A stretch of 64,000 bases of DNA from Chamaecrista fasciculata (GCA_003254925.1 QANZ01005178.1:8066-72065), one strand, 5' to 3'. Counted from the first letter of the stretch, positions 1 through 12,842 are shown. Notes: generated by a model not told the origin, from the sequence alone. Program-made: numbers and translations.

Positions 1-186
1 AAAAAAAAAAAATAGTTCTAGAATAATTCGCCCTTCTCGCACAAATGGCTTCTCTAAATTATTGCTTCAACAAACACTACACTTTCAGGCAAAAACAAAA
101 AAAAAAACAAAAAAACAAACACAACACTTTACCAACGCGCTTGCCCACGAATTCCATACAACTTATTCCATGCAAATTTAGTAAAG
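1..186. other. Non-coding left edge
   Basis: AT-rich sequence with A-runs and no credible reading frame. It ends with TAGTAAAG at 179-186, which recurs at 3942-3949 and may be the left target-site copy of the element that follows. Confidence 0.4.
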
Positions 187-3100
187 ATACAACTTTTTTT
201 CGTCCTCAATTATAGGTCAGTTTTATTTTGGGATTAAAATTATTTTTTTTTCCTTTGATTCTCAAACTTTTATACTTATTTTATTGTCAGTCTAAAATAT
301 AATTTCATATAATTTTTGTCATTATTTTTAACATGAATGATGAATTAGATTCTAGCTAAAGACTTTTAATTGATTCAGATCAAGAATTTCTGAATCAAAC
401 TTCTACCAAAATAATAAATCACAAGAGGTTTTCTCGATTTGCCCACCGTGCTTAAGTTAGTGGGTGGCTTTAAGAGAATGAAATATTCAGAGTTGAGAAT
501 GAGCAAGTGTATATTCACTCTGTGTTTAGATAATGTATTCAGATGAGTTGATGAATCTATGGAAAATCTTTAAGGCCTGAGCTAGGAAAATTTTCTTGAT
601 ATTGTAATCCCTAAATTGTAAGATTTAAGAATCTTGAGTTATGAGTTAAGATAGTGTAGGGCCTCAACACCCACCTCATCAACTAAAATAAAAGGAAGAG
701 GAATAGAGAATCACGCACAAGAAATTTAACGTGTTTCGGTGCCTTAAGACCTACTACACGGTCCCCTCTGGACAACTTCACTATAATTGTAATTTTTGCA
801 CGGACAAAATTACAAACCTTACTCAATACACTTTTTGACCAGAGAAAACTGTAAACTCTCTCTCACAACTATAATTTTTGAACGAAAAAATTATAAACCC
901 TCTCAAACATAATTTTTGCACGGAAAAATTATAAACCATCCTCAGAAGGTGAAAGTCCCCCTCCCATTTTTGGGACTTCACCACTCTCTCACAAATCTAA
1001 ATTTTGGTGACGCTCACATACCACACCGCTCATGAAGGAATTACCTCTATTTGTAGGCAATTCACTCAATCTCCCTCAATCTTGCAATTTAATGCATATC
1101 AATCACCTCATTCAATTTCCAATCAATTTGATTCCTCCAATCAAAAATTGATTAGCAAATTGATACAACATATCAACCTCATAAATACTCTAATTTTGAA
1201 TGAAAAAAGCCCAACAGATAGAATCCTTGTAGTCAAACTTGAGGCGTTGTGCTAGAGATACTTCCTTTAGCGTAGGGTGCCTTTCCCAAAAGCGTTGCCC
1301 TTATTTATTGCTTGGGAAGGCGCTCCTCTTAAGGAGGATGCCCTTCACTTGCTCGTCCTCACAAGTGAAGGAACCGTATTGTGGAGGATGTTGATCTGAC
1401 CATATCTTATCATATCTTTAAATGTCATTTTAAGGCATTTTATATTCATTTAAGATTCAATTGCTTGCCTTTATGCCCTTTTATGATATAATATGGTCAG
1501 ATGAGGTTTAATATTAAATTGGACTATTTTATGGCTAATTGTGTGTTTATTCTCATGTTTAATCCTTTTTAGTTGTTTCATCCTTTTTATCTTGAGAATT
1601 CACATAGTTTCTTGGTGTTCTTGATAGGTTTAAATGAAGTCCAAAGTGTTGAAATACCTCAAGGAAGGCCCACGGATGTTTGGAGACGAGTCAGGGACCA
1701 AATCGACAAAATTCAAAAGTTAAACGAAACCCGCCGCGGATCACGGCGCCGGCGAGTCCCGTGGCAAGATCTGCGGCTAATTTTAATTATATGGGCCCAA
1801 GCTCGATTTTGATGATTCTGACCTAGATTTACTTGGTTTGAGCCGAAAATTTGATATATCATGGTTCTTTAGGTCAGTTTGAAGGTTGTTCACGCGCTAG
1901 AGAGAGAAATACATTCTTCATCTCGGTTCTTGACGATTCTCAACTTCTTGAAGCTTTTGTGGAATCATGGCAATCAATTCTGAATTTGTTCATCTTTCCA
2001 CCATGAGCAGCTAAACACCTACGCCCGAAGGAGCATTGGAGCAAAACATGAACTAGGGTTTACACATAGGGAGTTGTCTCACACTCGAATTAGGGTTTTA
2101 TCTTCTTGTTCTTGATTTCTAGTTGAACCTGAGAACTAGTTGTGATTCCTGTTTCTTGATTAAGAACTTGGTTTTAGTTCTTCAATTATATCTTGATTGT
2201 AACNTTATATTCATTTAAGATTCAATTGCTTGCCTTTATGCCCTTTTATGATAAAATATGGTTAGATGAGGTTTAATATTAAATTGGACTATTTTATGGC
2301 TAATTGTGTGTTTATTCTCGTGTTTAATCCTTTTTAGTTGTTTCATCCTTTTTATCTTGAGAATTCACATAGTTTTTTGGTGTTCTTTATAGGTTTAAAT
2401 GAAGTCCAAAGTGTTGAAATACCTCAAGGAAGGCCCACAGATGTTTGGAGACGAGTCAGGGACCAAATCGACAGAATTCAGATGTTAAACGAAACCCGCA
2501 GCAAATCCCGGCGCCGGCGAGTCCCGTGGCAAGATCTGCGGCTAATTTTAATTATATGGGCCCAAGCTCGGTTTTGATGATTCTGACCTAGATTTACTTG
2601 GTTTGAACCGAAAATTTGATATATCATGGTTCTTTAGGTCAGTTTGAAGGTTGTTCACGCGCTAGAGAGAGAAATACATTCTTCGTCTCGGTTCTTGACG
2701 ATTCTCAACTTCTTGAAGCTTTTGTGGAATCATGGCAATCAATTCTGAATTTGTTCATCTTTTCACCATGAGCAGCTAAACACCTACGCCCGAAGGAGCA
2801 TTGGAGCAAAACATGAACTAGGGTTTACACATAGGGAGTTGTCTCACACTCGAATTAGGGTTTTATCTTCTTGTTCTTGATTTCTAGTTGAACCTAAGAA
2901 CTAGTTGTGATTCCTGTTTCTTGATTAAGAACTTGGTTTTAGTTCTTCAATTATATCTTGATTGTAACACTAGAGTCTATACTAGTTTGGTTATAGTTAC
3001 ATATATATAGCTTTGACAATGGTTATTGTTATAAAGATTTTGATTCTTGATCACTCTTTTATCATCAATTGAATGAAGGTTTCCAATTCTTGTTATGAAT

Positions 3101-3941
3101 TATCTTGTTTGAGGTGTTTTCATGATAAAGTTGTTAATCTAGGTCATTGAGTTGTTAATGACTACCTTAGGATGATTTGTGTGAGATGCTCTGTTTATCT
3201 TTAGTAGTAATGATTGCTTAATCCAATTGCTTTGTCGGGTACCTTCTCAACTTAGTTAATTCGTTTGTTTATTATTGTTTTCTTTCAATTCAGTCGTTTT
3301 AGTCAAAAATCACAAAATATTTATTGCTTAATTTAATTCGTGTCTTAGATATTAGATCAACAATTAAAACGATTTCCTTGCCCTTTCCTGGTTAGTAATA
3401 ATTTAGTGCTATTCGCTTTTAAACTATTCAAGGAAGTTCCTCGTGAGATTCAACCTGGATTGCACCTCTATAGTGCATTAATCTGGTATTTTTGGCCACA
3501 TTGCGACGGGTCCGGTCAGATGCCCTTTGATAAAGTGAAAGGACTCTAGTGAGATTGTTGAACAATTATCTTATTATGATTAGTCCTCTCAAAGGAAGGA
3601 TGTGTCTAAACCGGGTGTGTCTTCACGCATGGAATGCTCAGCGCCCTGAGGCATCTTTCGTGAGGAAAAAATCAATCATAAATTTATGTTTCAGAATGAA
3701 TATTTTTTTTTATTTTTCTTTGTCAACTCAATTATGACATGTATGAGAGAGAAATGATCTACTTCAGCTGTCAATATAGAAATAATGGCATAAACCAAAC
3801 GAAATTATATTTTGGGACTAAAGTGAAACAAATGCGAAAGTTTTAATACCGAAATAGAACTAAAAATAATTTAAAGATCAAAATAAAACTGACATCATAA
3901 TTTAAGAACTAAAATAAAGTTTTGACTCTTTTTTGCCCAAA
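187..3941. mobile_element. Large terminal-inverted-repeat DNA element holding other repeats
   Basis: The first ~150 bases (about 190-340) are found again, inverted and diverged, at about 3770-3930. Both arms carry the same order of phrases (GTCAGTTTTATTTTG, then AAAATATAATTTC). The 8-mer TAGTAAAG lies just outside each end (179-186 and 3942-3949), as a target-site duplication would. No transposase frame is visible. Long imperfect inverted arms and an 8-9 bp duplication suggest a non-autonomous Mutator-like element, but this is inference. The interior holds the 1440-2968 duplication and sequence resembling untranslated parts of LTR elements (for example the TTTAACGTGTTTCGGTGCC phrase near 725). 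Confidence 0.5.
1440..2968. repeat. 764-bp direct duplication around a single N
   Basis: Bases 1440-2203 and 2205-2968 are near-identical copies at a constant 765-base offset, separated by one N at 2204. A few substitutions separate them (for example near 1735-1745 versus 2500-2510). Each copy contains the same 79-codon open frame starting at TTG, not ATG; I do not regard it as a gene. A single N between two copies is what a scaffolder leaves when overlapping contig ends or two haplotypes are not merged. The unit resembles leader or non-coding sequence of a plant LTR element, but I see no diagnostic domain. Confidence 0.85.
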
Positions 3942-4522
3942 TAGTAAAGTGGACACGATCATTTTGCGTTCATATGAGTCCCACTGGCTATTTGTTTTTA
4001 TTTTCTTTTTATCAAAATAACATTTTAAACAGACTTACACAAACATAAGAAAGCATATTAGTCCTATCTCCTAATAAAGTGAAAACCAGTAGAGCATGCA
4101 GTGGATACAGAAATATGAATGCAGTAATGGAGATTGGAGGCCGGAGGAAGGGAGAAGAACTGAACTTACAGAAGATATAGAATATATGACCAAAAAAAAT
4201 AGAAGATATAGAATAGATGTGGATAATGCCACGTCATGTACTCTAATTAATTAGCCCATCAAGTTAATGTGCTTGGATTCTCATGCATATACTTTTACAT
4301 CATGCACAGGAAATGGAGGCAATGCACATCATATTTCCATTTTCCAACCTCCAAAATGAAATCTTATCTCTGATCTCTCAAACCACTATATCAGATTATA
4401 TAACTATAAATACAGAAACAGCTATATATATCAGATAGCAAATTATTAATTTGGTTCAATATACACAATACAACAATAATACACTAGAATCAAACACATC
4501 AGAGTCTAAAGAGAAACAGTAC
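2969..4522. other. Repeat remnant and intergenic sequence
   Basis: Bases 2969-3560 continue the repeat, ending in a phrase (ACATTGCGACGGGTCCGGTC near 3500-3520) of the sort seen next to coding parts of plant LTR elements. Bases 3770-3941 are the right inverted arm. Bases 3950-4522 lie 3' of the minus-strand receptor kinase and probably hold its 3' UTR and terminator. No other gene is visible. Confidence 0.4.
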
Positions 4523-7030
4523 TTAGGCATCCTCCTGAGTTTCTTTGAAGGACTTGGAGCTTGTTGATGAGGTGTTGTTGCTTTTGGCTTGAGAAGAGGC
4601 TGTTGAGACATTGCTTCTTACCAGAGAGCTCTGGTTAGAGCTTGAGTCAGTGTAGAAAACTATATTGTCCTCCTGGTTCTCAACAAACACTTGAAGTGAT
4701 CTAGGAATAGGAGGCAAATTCACATCCAACACTCCTTCAAGTATTTGAACTATCTGACCCATGGATGGTCTGTGACTTTCATTATCTTGTACACACCATG
4801 ATGCAAGTTTTATTATCCTAGTCACTTCCTCCATGTCTGCATTTCCCTCTAACCCAGGATCTAAAAGGCTAGCAACATCACCTCCTTGGACTACTACGCT
4901 TGCAGCCCAAGTGGGAAAGAACTTGATACTTCCATCCTCTGATGGATCAGAGTTTCTCCTGCCTGATACAAACTCAAAAAGCATCATCCCATAGCTGTAA
5001 ACATCGGCTTTCGCCGTGATAGGCACACCAGAAATCCACTCTGGTGCAAGATAACCCCTTGTTCCTCTCATGGTTGTGAGGACCCTACTGAAATCCCTTC
5101 CAACTAGCTTTGCTAGCCCAAAGTCTGCAACTTTTGGACAAAAGTCAGAATCTAAGAGAATGTTTTCTGGCTTTATGTCACAGTGGATTATGCAGTCCCT
5201 ACACTTCTCATGAAGGTAAGCTAATCCTCTAGCTGTTCCTAGGGCAATCTGGTACCTTATTTTCCAAACAAGTTCCTTGGATCTCTTTTCCTGAAACAGA
5301 TGATAATCCGAAGAGCCGTTTGGCATGTAATCATAAACCAAAAGCTTTCTGGTGCCTTCTGAACAGAACCCACGAAGGCGAACAAGATTGACATGTTGGA
5401 CTGTGCCTATTGTACTGACTTCTGATCTGAATTGCTTCTCACCTTGGCTTATGCTTTCCAGCTTCTTCACAGCTATGACACTAGAATCTGCCAATGTGCC
5501 TTTGAAAACAGAACCGAACCCTCCTCCTCCTAATTTCTCTGAGAAATTCTTGGTTGCATTCTGCAAATCTCTGTACCCAAATGCCACCAACGAACCCTCC
5601 ACAGATTTTCCTGTTCCAACTATACTCTTTCTTCTTCTGATCACCACAAAAAGGATAATTGCTAGCACAATCCCAACACCACAAACCGACCCCACAATAA
5701 TACCAATCATTGCCCCTTTTTTATGTGTGAGATCAGAAAACTCAGAAGCTGCAAGCTTTAAAAACAATGTTTTTCCACTACTATCATCTTGAGAAAGTTG
5801 CTGAAGATTTAACAAAGGGCCGTCCCAAACAGAACACCGATTATTACTGTCATAAGCATAAGCAGAACAAGAGCAATTGTTCAAGCAATACGACTCGCAA
5901 TCACCTGGATTCCCTCCTCCCACAGATTGGGAATGATTAGGCAAGGCCATGTTTGTCATTGCCAAAAACCTATCTTTCTCTTTATTAGAAGCACTTGGAT
6001 TCTCACATTGCAACTGGGTTTTCCTCACACACCCACTAGACTGATCCTGCAGATCCCAATCAGCCTGAGACTTTGGCTTGAACCCAGTCAAGCAATTACA
6101 GAAAGGCATGGAATTCTCAGTGCAGATCCCAAACGCGCCACAAAAAGCATAAACTTCACATTGTCTTCTAGGCTGAGACCAAAACAGATTCCACTGATTC
6201 GCTGTCTCAAGCCATGAGAGTTGCTTGATCTGCCCCGACACATCCATCACGAAACGAGATATCACAGAGGTGTTATACATGGAATACGTGAAATAGCTCT
6301 CGTTCTCGTTCGAGACAAAAGTGAAATTGTACAAGAAATTCGCCCTCATTTCAGGGACCAAACTGAAAATTTGGCCATTCCAAGCACCACTCGTCCAATA
6401 TTGTTCAGACTTGTTCCACAGAATCAAATAGGCGGTGGTTCCTTTCGGGTCAAGCTCCAGAGAGAATAGACCCGACCCGGGATCCTCGTTGTTCTTCCAA
6501 GAAGTAAGATATTGAGGTTTCTTTGTCTTGTTGTCGAGCTTGATTTTCCCACCAGGAAGCCATGTGTCTGTTGGGTTATCGAAGCTCTGCCATGAATATT
6601 CCGTGGATTTGGGATTCTCTCTCAAAACGAGATTCCCCGAATCTAGAAGGACGGCTTCTACAGAATTTGAGGAAGTCAAGTTCGTTGACCAAACTGGGTT
6701 TTGAGATTCGTCTAAGAGAACTAAGTTTCCTTTGGATATGACTAATTTGGCAGCGTTTATATCAGAGATGGGGTTGTCTCTGTTTGCCACCCAAACGTAG
6801 GTTTGCTTTGGGATTTTCTTGTACCAGATACCTATGTAGTATTTAGAGGAATTGGTACCTGGTGTGAAGAATCCCAATTCGAAGACCCCTTGAGGAGAGA
6901 TGAGAGTTTGATGCCCCGAAAGTGTTTGATTTGCAGTGATGGATTCAAGTGCTGCTACACAAGGTTTGGAATGAAGAGAGAAGCAGAGGAAGACAAGAGA
7001 GAGAAACAAGCATGGCTTTTTGGTTTTCAT
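4523..7030 (-). CDS. G-type lectin S-receptor-like Ser/Thr kinase, At2g19130-like
   Basis: Plasma-membrane receptor kinase of 835 residues in one exon. Domains in order: signal peptide (1-26); bulb-type mannose-binding lectin (about 28-150, with GIWYKKIP and VWVANRDNP); S-locus glycoprotein domain (about 200-335, cysteine-rich CEVYAFCGAFGIC); PAN/apple domain (about 340-425, CLNNCSCSAYAY); one transmembrane helix (about 440-465) followed by RRRK; kinase (about 497-775). Kinase landmarks: glycine loop LGGGGFGSVFK, lysine 522, HCD at 616-618, DFG at 636-638, APE at 662-664. Cysteine in place of arginine before the catalytic aspartate makes it a non-RD kinase. The tail is rich in Ser, Thr and Asn. 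Length and lack of introns fit Arabidopsis At2g19130, a family linked to perception and defence; the ligand cannot be read here. The start is the first ATG before the signal peptide. In subdomain V the segment NGSSDYHLF differs from the usual NGSLDxHLF, a small oddity. Only distantly related to the two kinases at 23.7 and 31.6 kb. Confidence 0.95.
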   Translation of the reverse strand: MKTKKPCLFLSLVFLCFSLHSKPCVAALESITANQTLSGHQTLISPQGVFELGFFTPGTNSSKYYIGIWYKKIPKQTYVWVANRDNPISDINAAKLVISKGNLVLLDESQNPVWSTNLTSSNSVEAVLLDSGNLVLRENPKSTEYSWQSFDNPTDTWLPGGKIKLDNKTKKPQYLTSWKNNEDPGSGLFSLELDPKGTTAYLILWNKSEQYWTSGAWNGQIFSLVPEMRANFLYNFTFVSNENESYFTYSMYNTSVISRFVMDVSGQIKQLSWLETANQWNLFWSQPRRQCEVYAFCGAFGICTENSMPFCNCLTGFKPKSQADWDLQDQSSGCVRKTQLQCENPSASNKEKDRFLAMTNMALPNHSQSVGGGNPGDCESYCLNNCSCSAYAYDSNNRCSVWDGPLLNLQQLSQDDSSGKTLFLKLAASEFSDLTHKKGAMIGIIVGSVCGVGIVLAIILFVVIRRRKSIVGTGKSVEGSLVAFGYRDLQNATKNFSEKLGGGGFGSVFKGTLADSSVIAVKKLESISQGEKQFRSEVSTIGTVQHVNLVRLRGFCSEGTRKLLVYDYMPNGSSDYHLFQEKRSKELVWKIRYQIALGTARGLAYLHEKCRDCIIHCDIKPENILLDSDFCPKVADFGLAKLVGRDFSRVLTTMRGTRGYLAPEWISGVPITAKADVYSYGMMLFEFVSGRRNSDPSEDGSIKFFPTWAASVVVQGGDVASLLDPGLEGNADMEEVTRIIKLASWCVQDNESHRPSMGQIVQILEGVLDVNLPPIPRSLQVFVENQEDNIVFYTDSSSNQSSLVRSNVSTASSQAKSNNTSSTSSKSFKETQEDA

Positions 7031-9515
7031 GAGGGTATGAATGACTTGGCAGAAAAACTAAAACCAGAGGGAAATAAATGGTAAGACGATGAATGAATAG
7101 TAAGATTTATTAATATGAAGTCTAGAACATAAGATAGTGAGGAGTGAAGCAATGACCTGGTTTATCAGCGAAGAAAAATATGGGGAGCCGAACGTGTCAC
7201 CTTGTCTGTCATATAAGACTTGAAAGTTGAAAGTCTTCAATGGAAATTATTTTTCAATGTGGGTATGAGCCATTAATGGTGTGACTTGACTTGTGAGTGT
7301 GAGAGCCAATCTCGGTGGAAATGTGGGATATTTTGTTTCTGTGTTTGAGACTTGGTGGTGACTGAAGATCAGGAAAAGGAAATGAGTAGTGATTTAGTAT
7401 TAATATATTAGTTTTATAGTCATATTTTAGTTTAAATAAGTGAGAGATATATATTTTTTTCAACAAGTTTCTTGTGTGTTAGTAAAAAATAATGTAATTT
7501 GGGTTAGCTTGTGCAGCTGTGCTTATCGGTCATTTGTGTTAGCTGAATTGAAGTCATCTTCGTTTACAGCACTTCGGCGAAAAGTCATACCTTGGGGTCT
7601 TTACCTTTGAAAATTAGATCATCTTTATTTGGAGAAAATATAAATAAATAAATAGACTAGAGAATAAAATATAATAAAGAGAAATAAAAATAAAAAGATA
7701 TTCTCTTTACAGATCAACACTTATTTTTTCCTTATTGTTCAAATCCTAGTATTGTAGTTTTTTAGTTGACATGTTTGACTTTTGCATACGAGTGACAGTG
7801 GCTTCCAGGGGTATCATTTCAATATCTTAGAACAGTTTTAGCCACTATCACCAAAAGAAAGCAAGAGAGAAAAACTAATTTAACCACAGTTAACTATATT
7901 GTCAAATTTGAGATTTAAACTTTAAATATAATTAAGGAAGGGAAAAATTAATTTAAAAGAAAATTAAGTAGTCCAGCTTGGTTTCCTTCCAGGAAGGTTA
8001 ATGTCTAGTTCAAGGCACGTGAAGCTTCTAAATGCCGCGGGCCACTCATTAGTCATTCCCCAATAATAGAATTGATTGAACTGAACAAATATTATTTATT
8101 TATTTATTTAATTTATTTAACTTAATGGATTATAGTGATGAAAAGTTGATGGTTGGTTTTAGAAAAGACATTGCGACATTACTCCAATCGCTATCAACAA
8201 AAAATGGATCATATGTGCATTGACGCGAGTGGGGAGAACCATTCTTCTTACCTAATACATTTTTCTACTTTCGTTGAATTGTTCAACACTTTCATTCACC
8301 ATTTAACCCAATTTTCCCGGGGTACTATCATATCATTTTTAGGAACTTACGGTGTAGCTTTGGTTCTAACATTGTCATCTTTTTCCCTTTTTTCCTTTTA
8401 GCATTTTCTGAAACATAATTAACTCTCTAGTACTATAAAGAATATTCCAATTCTTGGAGTTCAATAGTTGAAGTTAATTCTCTGCTCAAGTACTTTCTAG
8501 CGATTTGCAAACATTGCAGATGATGCCGCTACACTTACGCATTCATTATTCAATATATCAAAGTTTTGGGTCATATCTATACATCCAACTTTTATTTTCC
8601 TCTTTAAACTTTAAAGTCACAGAAAGCCCGTTCCAAACAAAGATAGGACTATCATATAAAAATTAGTCTTCTTCAATTTAATATTATTTAAATATAAACA
8701 AAAATAATTTCTTTGATTTTATAAAATAAACATGTTTCTTAAATATTGAAAATTAAAAAATACAAATAAAAAATAAAAACAAGAAACATTTTTTTAAATC
8801 AAATAACTTTTAGTATTCATCGAAACTGGATCTGCCCACAAGACAAGAAATCCCAGCCCAAACCCAAAAACAAATATCCATTGAATAAAAATTAAGTTTG
8901 GGCCTTCACAAAATACCTACTCATCAAATACTCAAATTAGAGTTTGAATGCCCAAAAAAAAAAGATTTTCAATACGCATAGTTCTCCACTTCTCCTCCTT
9001 CTTTCATTCGTCCCCTCTTCATCTGAGACACTGTGAACTCCGATTTCTGCCTCTACTCAACGGTTCTCGTCTCTGTCGACCTATCCGCCACTGAGCTTGC
9101 CGACGAATTCTACATCGTTGCCGACAGCTTTTGCCTTCTTCAATCTGTCACGGTAATTTATTCTGTTTCCGATTCTCGGATTTCGGCATTCTGATTTCTT
9201 CAGGAGTTTAATTGGTTGAGTTCTAATCATTTCCATGCATATCTGCGATATTAGTTGTATCTGCTTTGCTGTGACTTGTGAGTTGTGAATGACTTGTGCT
9301 TTTACCGTATAGGTTGTTGTCGATATTAGTAATAGGAAATTTAAAACGAACCCAATCATGTGATTCATGTCCATTAGATTAATCTACAATTGATATGTAG
9401 ATTGGCAATGTAAGAAGCCCAAACGCAGAGTGGAGCAATTTCCTGTAATAGGGGAGTAGGGGGTGCAAGCAGAGGCTGCAGAACAGAAGTAATCCCGGTA
9501 ATCACTAGTACAGCC
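7031..9515. other. Intergenic region between divergent kinase and frataxin genes
   Basis: Promoters of both flanking genes must lie here. The kinase 5' leader lies just above 7030. The C/T-rich stretch at about 8980-9130, followed by the donor-like CACG|GTAATTT, could be a 5' UTR exon of frataxin with a leader intron; only transcripts would show this. Bases 7640-8120 and 8640-8800 are AT-rich with no gene. I see no conserved protein in the short frames here, including the 97-codon minus frame at 9081-9374. Confidence 0.4.
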
Positions 9516-12500
9516 ATGGCTTCGAAACTGCTTTTTCTGAGAAGGCTTTCAAGGGTTTTGAAACCGTCATCAGCATCCCTCTCTTCGCATTCTTCTCACG
9601 GGGTTCTTCCTTTGAAGGAGTCTGAAATTCCAGGTCTCTTGGAGGATCTTCATCTGCCTCCTTGTTCATCATCTTCTAGAAGCTTCTGTTCTCGAAGTTT
9701 GAATCTTAACGGTGAATCTCAACTCCCCACTGCTATCGATTACAGGTAGGTCGTTTCCATTTGTTCCTCAGTTCATACTTTCCTGTGGAGTGCTCCCCCC
9801 TCAACGGTCAATCATGTTTTATTTGATTCTCCAAACCAAACAAAAAGGGGAAAAAAGTAGTTTATGAAAAACTTCATATTATTTGTTTTTCCTTTGGTTT
9901 TGGATCTTTTGTAGCTGCTTTGCTGTAGTAACCATAAATTTCAGTTCTTAATTGCCAGCGCTGCCAAAACTGTATTAAATTCGGTTTCTTTCTTATTTTG
10001 TGCAAATTGTATAATTTACTAATATTATAGCTTGATGGTTCAAGAGAAATGGACCAAAATTGTATTGCTAATGATTAATGTGAATACAGTTCTTTACTGC
10101 AGGAGGATGAATTCCATAGACTCGCAGATTCCACAATACATGACCTTCAAGAGAAACTCGAGGTATCTCTAGTTGTTAGTACTTTTTTACCTACATTTAT
10201 CGAACACTTGCTTTATACTAGTGCCATCTACTTCAAATGCTGGATTCCATTGTGGTATAACATGCATGATAAATGCATTCATTTCATGTCATTTGTTATT
10301 ATTTGAAGTTTTGCACTTAGGTGCTTGTTATCTGATTTTGCCTTGTTGGTTGGCAGGACTATGGAGACTCTGTTGAAGTTGATGGATTTGATATAGATTA
10401 TGGGGTGAGGATAATTAGTAGCAGAATTTGATTATCAATAATTTATTTATTTATTGAAGAAACAGAGATACAGGTAGTTTACATATCTTCTGTGGACGAC
10501 CGTGAACCTTATTTAACAACCCTTTCCCAGATGCTGTCTTTAAGAGAAACATACTGAAAACTACTAAAAGCACTAGCTTTATACATTTGCTACTTTTTGA
10601 TGCGTACTACTACTACATCTGAATATAGACTGCTATCACCCTCAATACACTGAGTAACTTCTTGAGAAATTTCAACACTAGGAAGACTTCATTTTTTTCT
10701 AAACTTGATCCAGTGAAGTCTAAGGCGCTTGGCTCTGTGCCTAAGGAAAGGCCCTATCCTTGCCCAGCCTCCTCTTGGACCATGAGAGGTGCTGGGTTCA
10801 ACCAGGCTCTCGCCTTGCAGCGCATTTGGTGCTTTTTGGCCAGGTAAAGCTGAGCGCCTTTGGCACCTTAGTAAAGTTTGCACAGAAAAGTGAAAGAGAG
10901 TTCACTTCAACCCAAACAAGTAGGAAACCTAGTAGTGCTTTAAAATAAGAAGCCTAACCCGAAAGTTTATTAAGTATTAGATACTATTTAGGTTATTATT
11001 TATTTAAGGTTTTGCTAGTCTAATAGATTAGTTTTACACTCTGAGTGCAATTTTTGATTGTCAATTTAATTACCACACACATGGCTTTATACTTTGACAT
11101 ATGATTCTAATGGCTCATTGACTCTGATTATTATAGTGACTTCTGACTTGATGGTTATTAAGTTAGAATAGTTCATTTGTAGGTCAAACTCTGTTATGTA
11201 TGGACTTACATTTCATTATTTTTGTTTATATGTCATGTTTCTAGCATTTTGTCTATTATAGCATTTACTTGCGCCTTTGTAGCTCCTCTCGCCTAAGGCA
11301 TTTTATGAGACTTAAGGGGCCCTTTACCTTTGACTACCTTGACTTGAACTTTGGGATAACTACTAACCTTGATGTAGAATAACATCCTTCAGAATAAATT
11401 TCAGGAGTAAGTTCCTAAGCATCCTCTTCCATGCCATCCAAATTGCAGAAAACTAGGATTCCTGGCCATAGTCCAAGCAATGGGATTGATTTTTTTGAGT
11501 TTTGACTCTTCTGTTTTAGAACGTGCCAACTGCCAACCTATTATTTATTTTCAAGGACAATATTTCTTTTCTTTTCTCTTTTTGAGTTTGGAATTAACAA
11601 ATTGATGTTGTTTCACAGTAATTTAACTTGTCAAATAATTAAATTTTATATGTTGATAAGCACAACCTAATTTTGTTATTTGGTATTGTGAAATTATATT
11701 TCTTAAATTCTTTTGTTTAAAGTATTCTTATAACTAATTTTCCCTTATATTTTGAGAAGTATTCCTTGTCTGGAGAGTGTGCTGTGTGTTTTAACATGAC
11801 ATTACTTTTGGCAGAATGATGTGTTGACTGTTAAACTAGGGGATCTGGGCACCTATGTCCTGAACAAACAAACACCAAATAGACAAATATGGCTGTCTTC
11901 TCCAGTCAGGTATTAATCTAACACTGTCTATCAATTGTTTTCCATTTAGAATGTTCTATGCACGGCTGGTTTCTCTCTTGTGAAGAAGTTTTTGTTTTTT
12001 TTTTTTGGGATATTAGTAATTAACATCCATACTTGAGGTTGTATGCAAAATAGTTCATCCTGTTACATGAGTATTGTGCTAGCTATGCGGTGCATTATGC
12101 GCTGAGTTGTTTTATTTCAGCACAGTGGTAAAGTGGAAAGGGTTGGGGAGGGCCTTTTCCACTTTGGTAAATTTGCCAATTAATTGGTTTAAAATCTCCT
12201 ATTATCTGGTGTATGGATTTCTAACATAAAGGATTTGAAATAAGTAGTGATTGCTCTTCAGGTTTTGTGAGAGGACCTGTTTACTGATGTTGCTTCTTTC
12301 TTTAGAAAAAGGTTTGAACATCATCATATGCAGACCGAGAGCACGGATGAGATCGGTTGTTAATGTTACATCTTCTAATTTTAATTAGACATAGTTGTAG
12401 TTGTAGTACCTCTTATGAAGGGAGGGTATCTTATGGCCACTAAACCCATTCATGCACTTCCAAGATAGATTGTATCTTATGGCACTTCCAAAATATATAT

Positions 12501-12842
12501 TGTATCTTATGGTTATTGTTTGACGGATAACTTGATCAAGAGAGTTATCTTACGCTACAAGCATCTCTTGATTGTTAAATTGCAAAATTGAAATATTAAA
12601 CTGAAAATCTTGAGATGCATCTAGTGGAAAGAAAGGAATTGTGGGATGTTTTAAAATTTTACCGGCTTTTGACATGTTTATAATATCTTGGACGCCTGTT
12701 TTGCACTTGCAGCGGTCCCTCTAGGTTTGATTGGGATCAGGATGCTAAAGCTTGGATTTATAGGCGGAATAAAGCAAATTTGTACAAAGTTTTAGAAGAT
12801 GAGTTACAGCAATTGTGTGGTAAACCAATTGTTCTTTCCTAA
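9516..12842 (+). CDS. FH: Frataxin, mitochondrial (5 exons)
   Basis: Mitochondrial iron-binding regulator of iron-sulfur cluster assembly (CyaY/frataxin family), acting with the cysteine desulfurase and scaffold. Exons by eye: 9516-9745, 10090-10162, 10357-10404, 11815-11909 and 12713-12842, totalling 576 nt (191 residues plus stop), all with GT-AG borders and consistent phases. Residues 1 to about 75 are rich in Arg and Ser with few acidic residues, as in a mitochondrial presequence. The mature part shows an acidic first helix ([20 protein letters not shown]), then [36 protein letters not shown] and the tryptophan-rich [14 protein letters not shown]. These match plant frataxin in order and length. 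Exon 2 starts after AATACAG at 10089, not at the more obvious CAG 14 bases later, because only the former keeps the frame and gives the conserved SSLLQEDEF. Introns 3 and 4 are long (1.4 and 0.8 kb) and contain repeat remnants. Start chosen at the first ATG (CCATGGCT context). Confidence 0.95.
10680..11345. repeat. Repeat remnant in frataxin intron 3
   Basis: The intron contains locally GC-rich text (AAGGCGCTTGG near 10720, GCGCCTTTGGC near 10855, CTCGCCTAAGGC near 11288) ending in CCTTTGACTACCTTG near 11328. Short GGCGC/CCTTAGGC phrases like these occur in dispersed non-autonomous plant elements. I could not define ends or target duplications. Confidence 0.3.

Noticed and set aside
1573-2577. 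Two 79-codon frames with a basic RRGSRRRR motif
   Set aside because: Both start at TTG, lie within a duplicated repeat unit next to an N, and have no homologue I recognise.
9081-9374. 97-codon minus frame opposite the frataxin leader
   Set aside because: Its sequence lies where a frataxin 5' UTR is expected; hydrophobic start but no family features.
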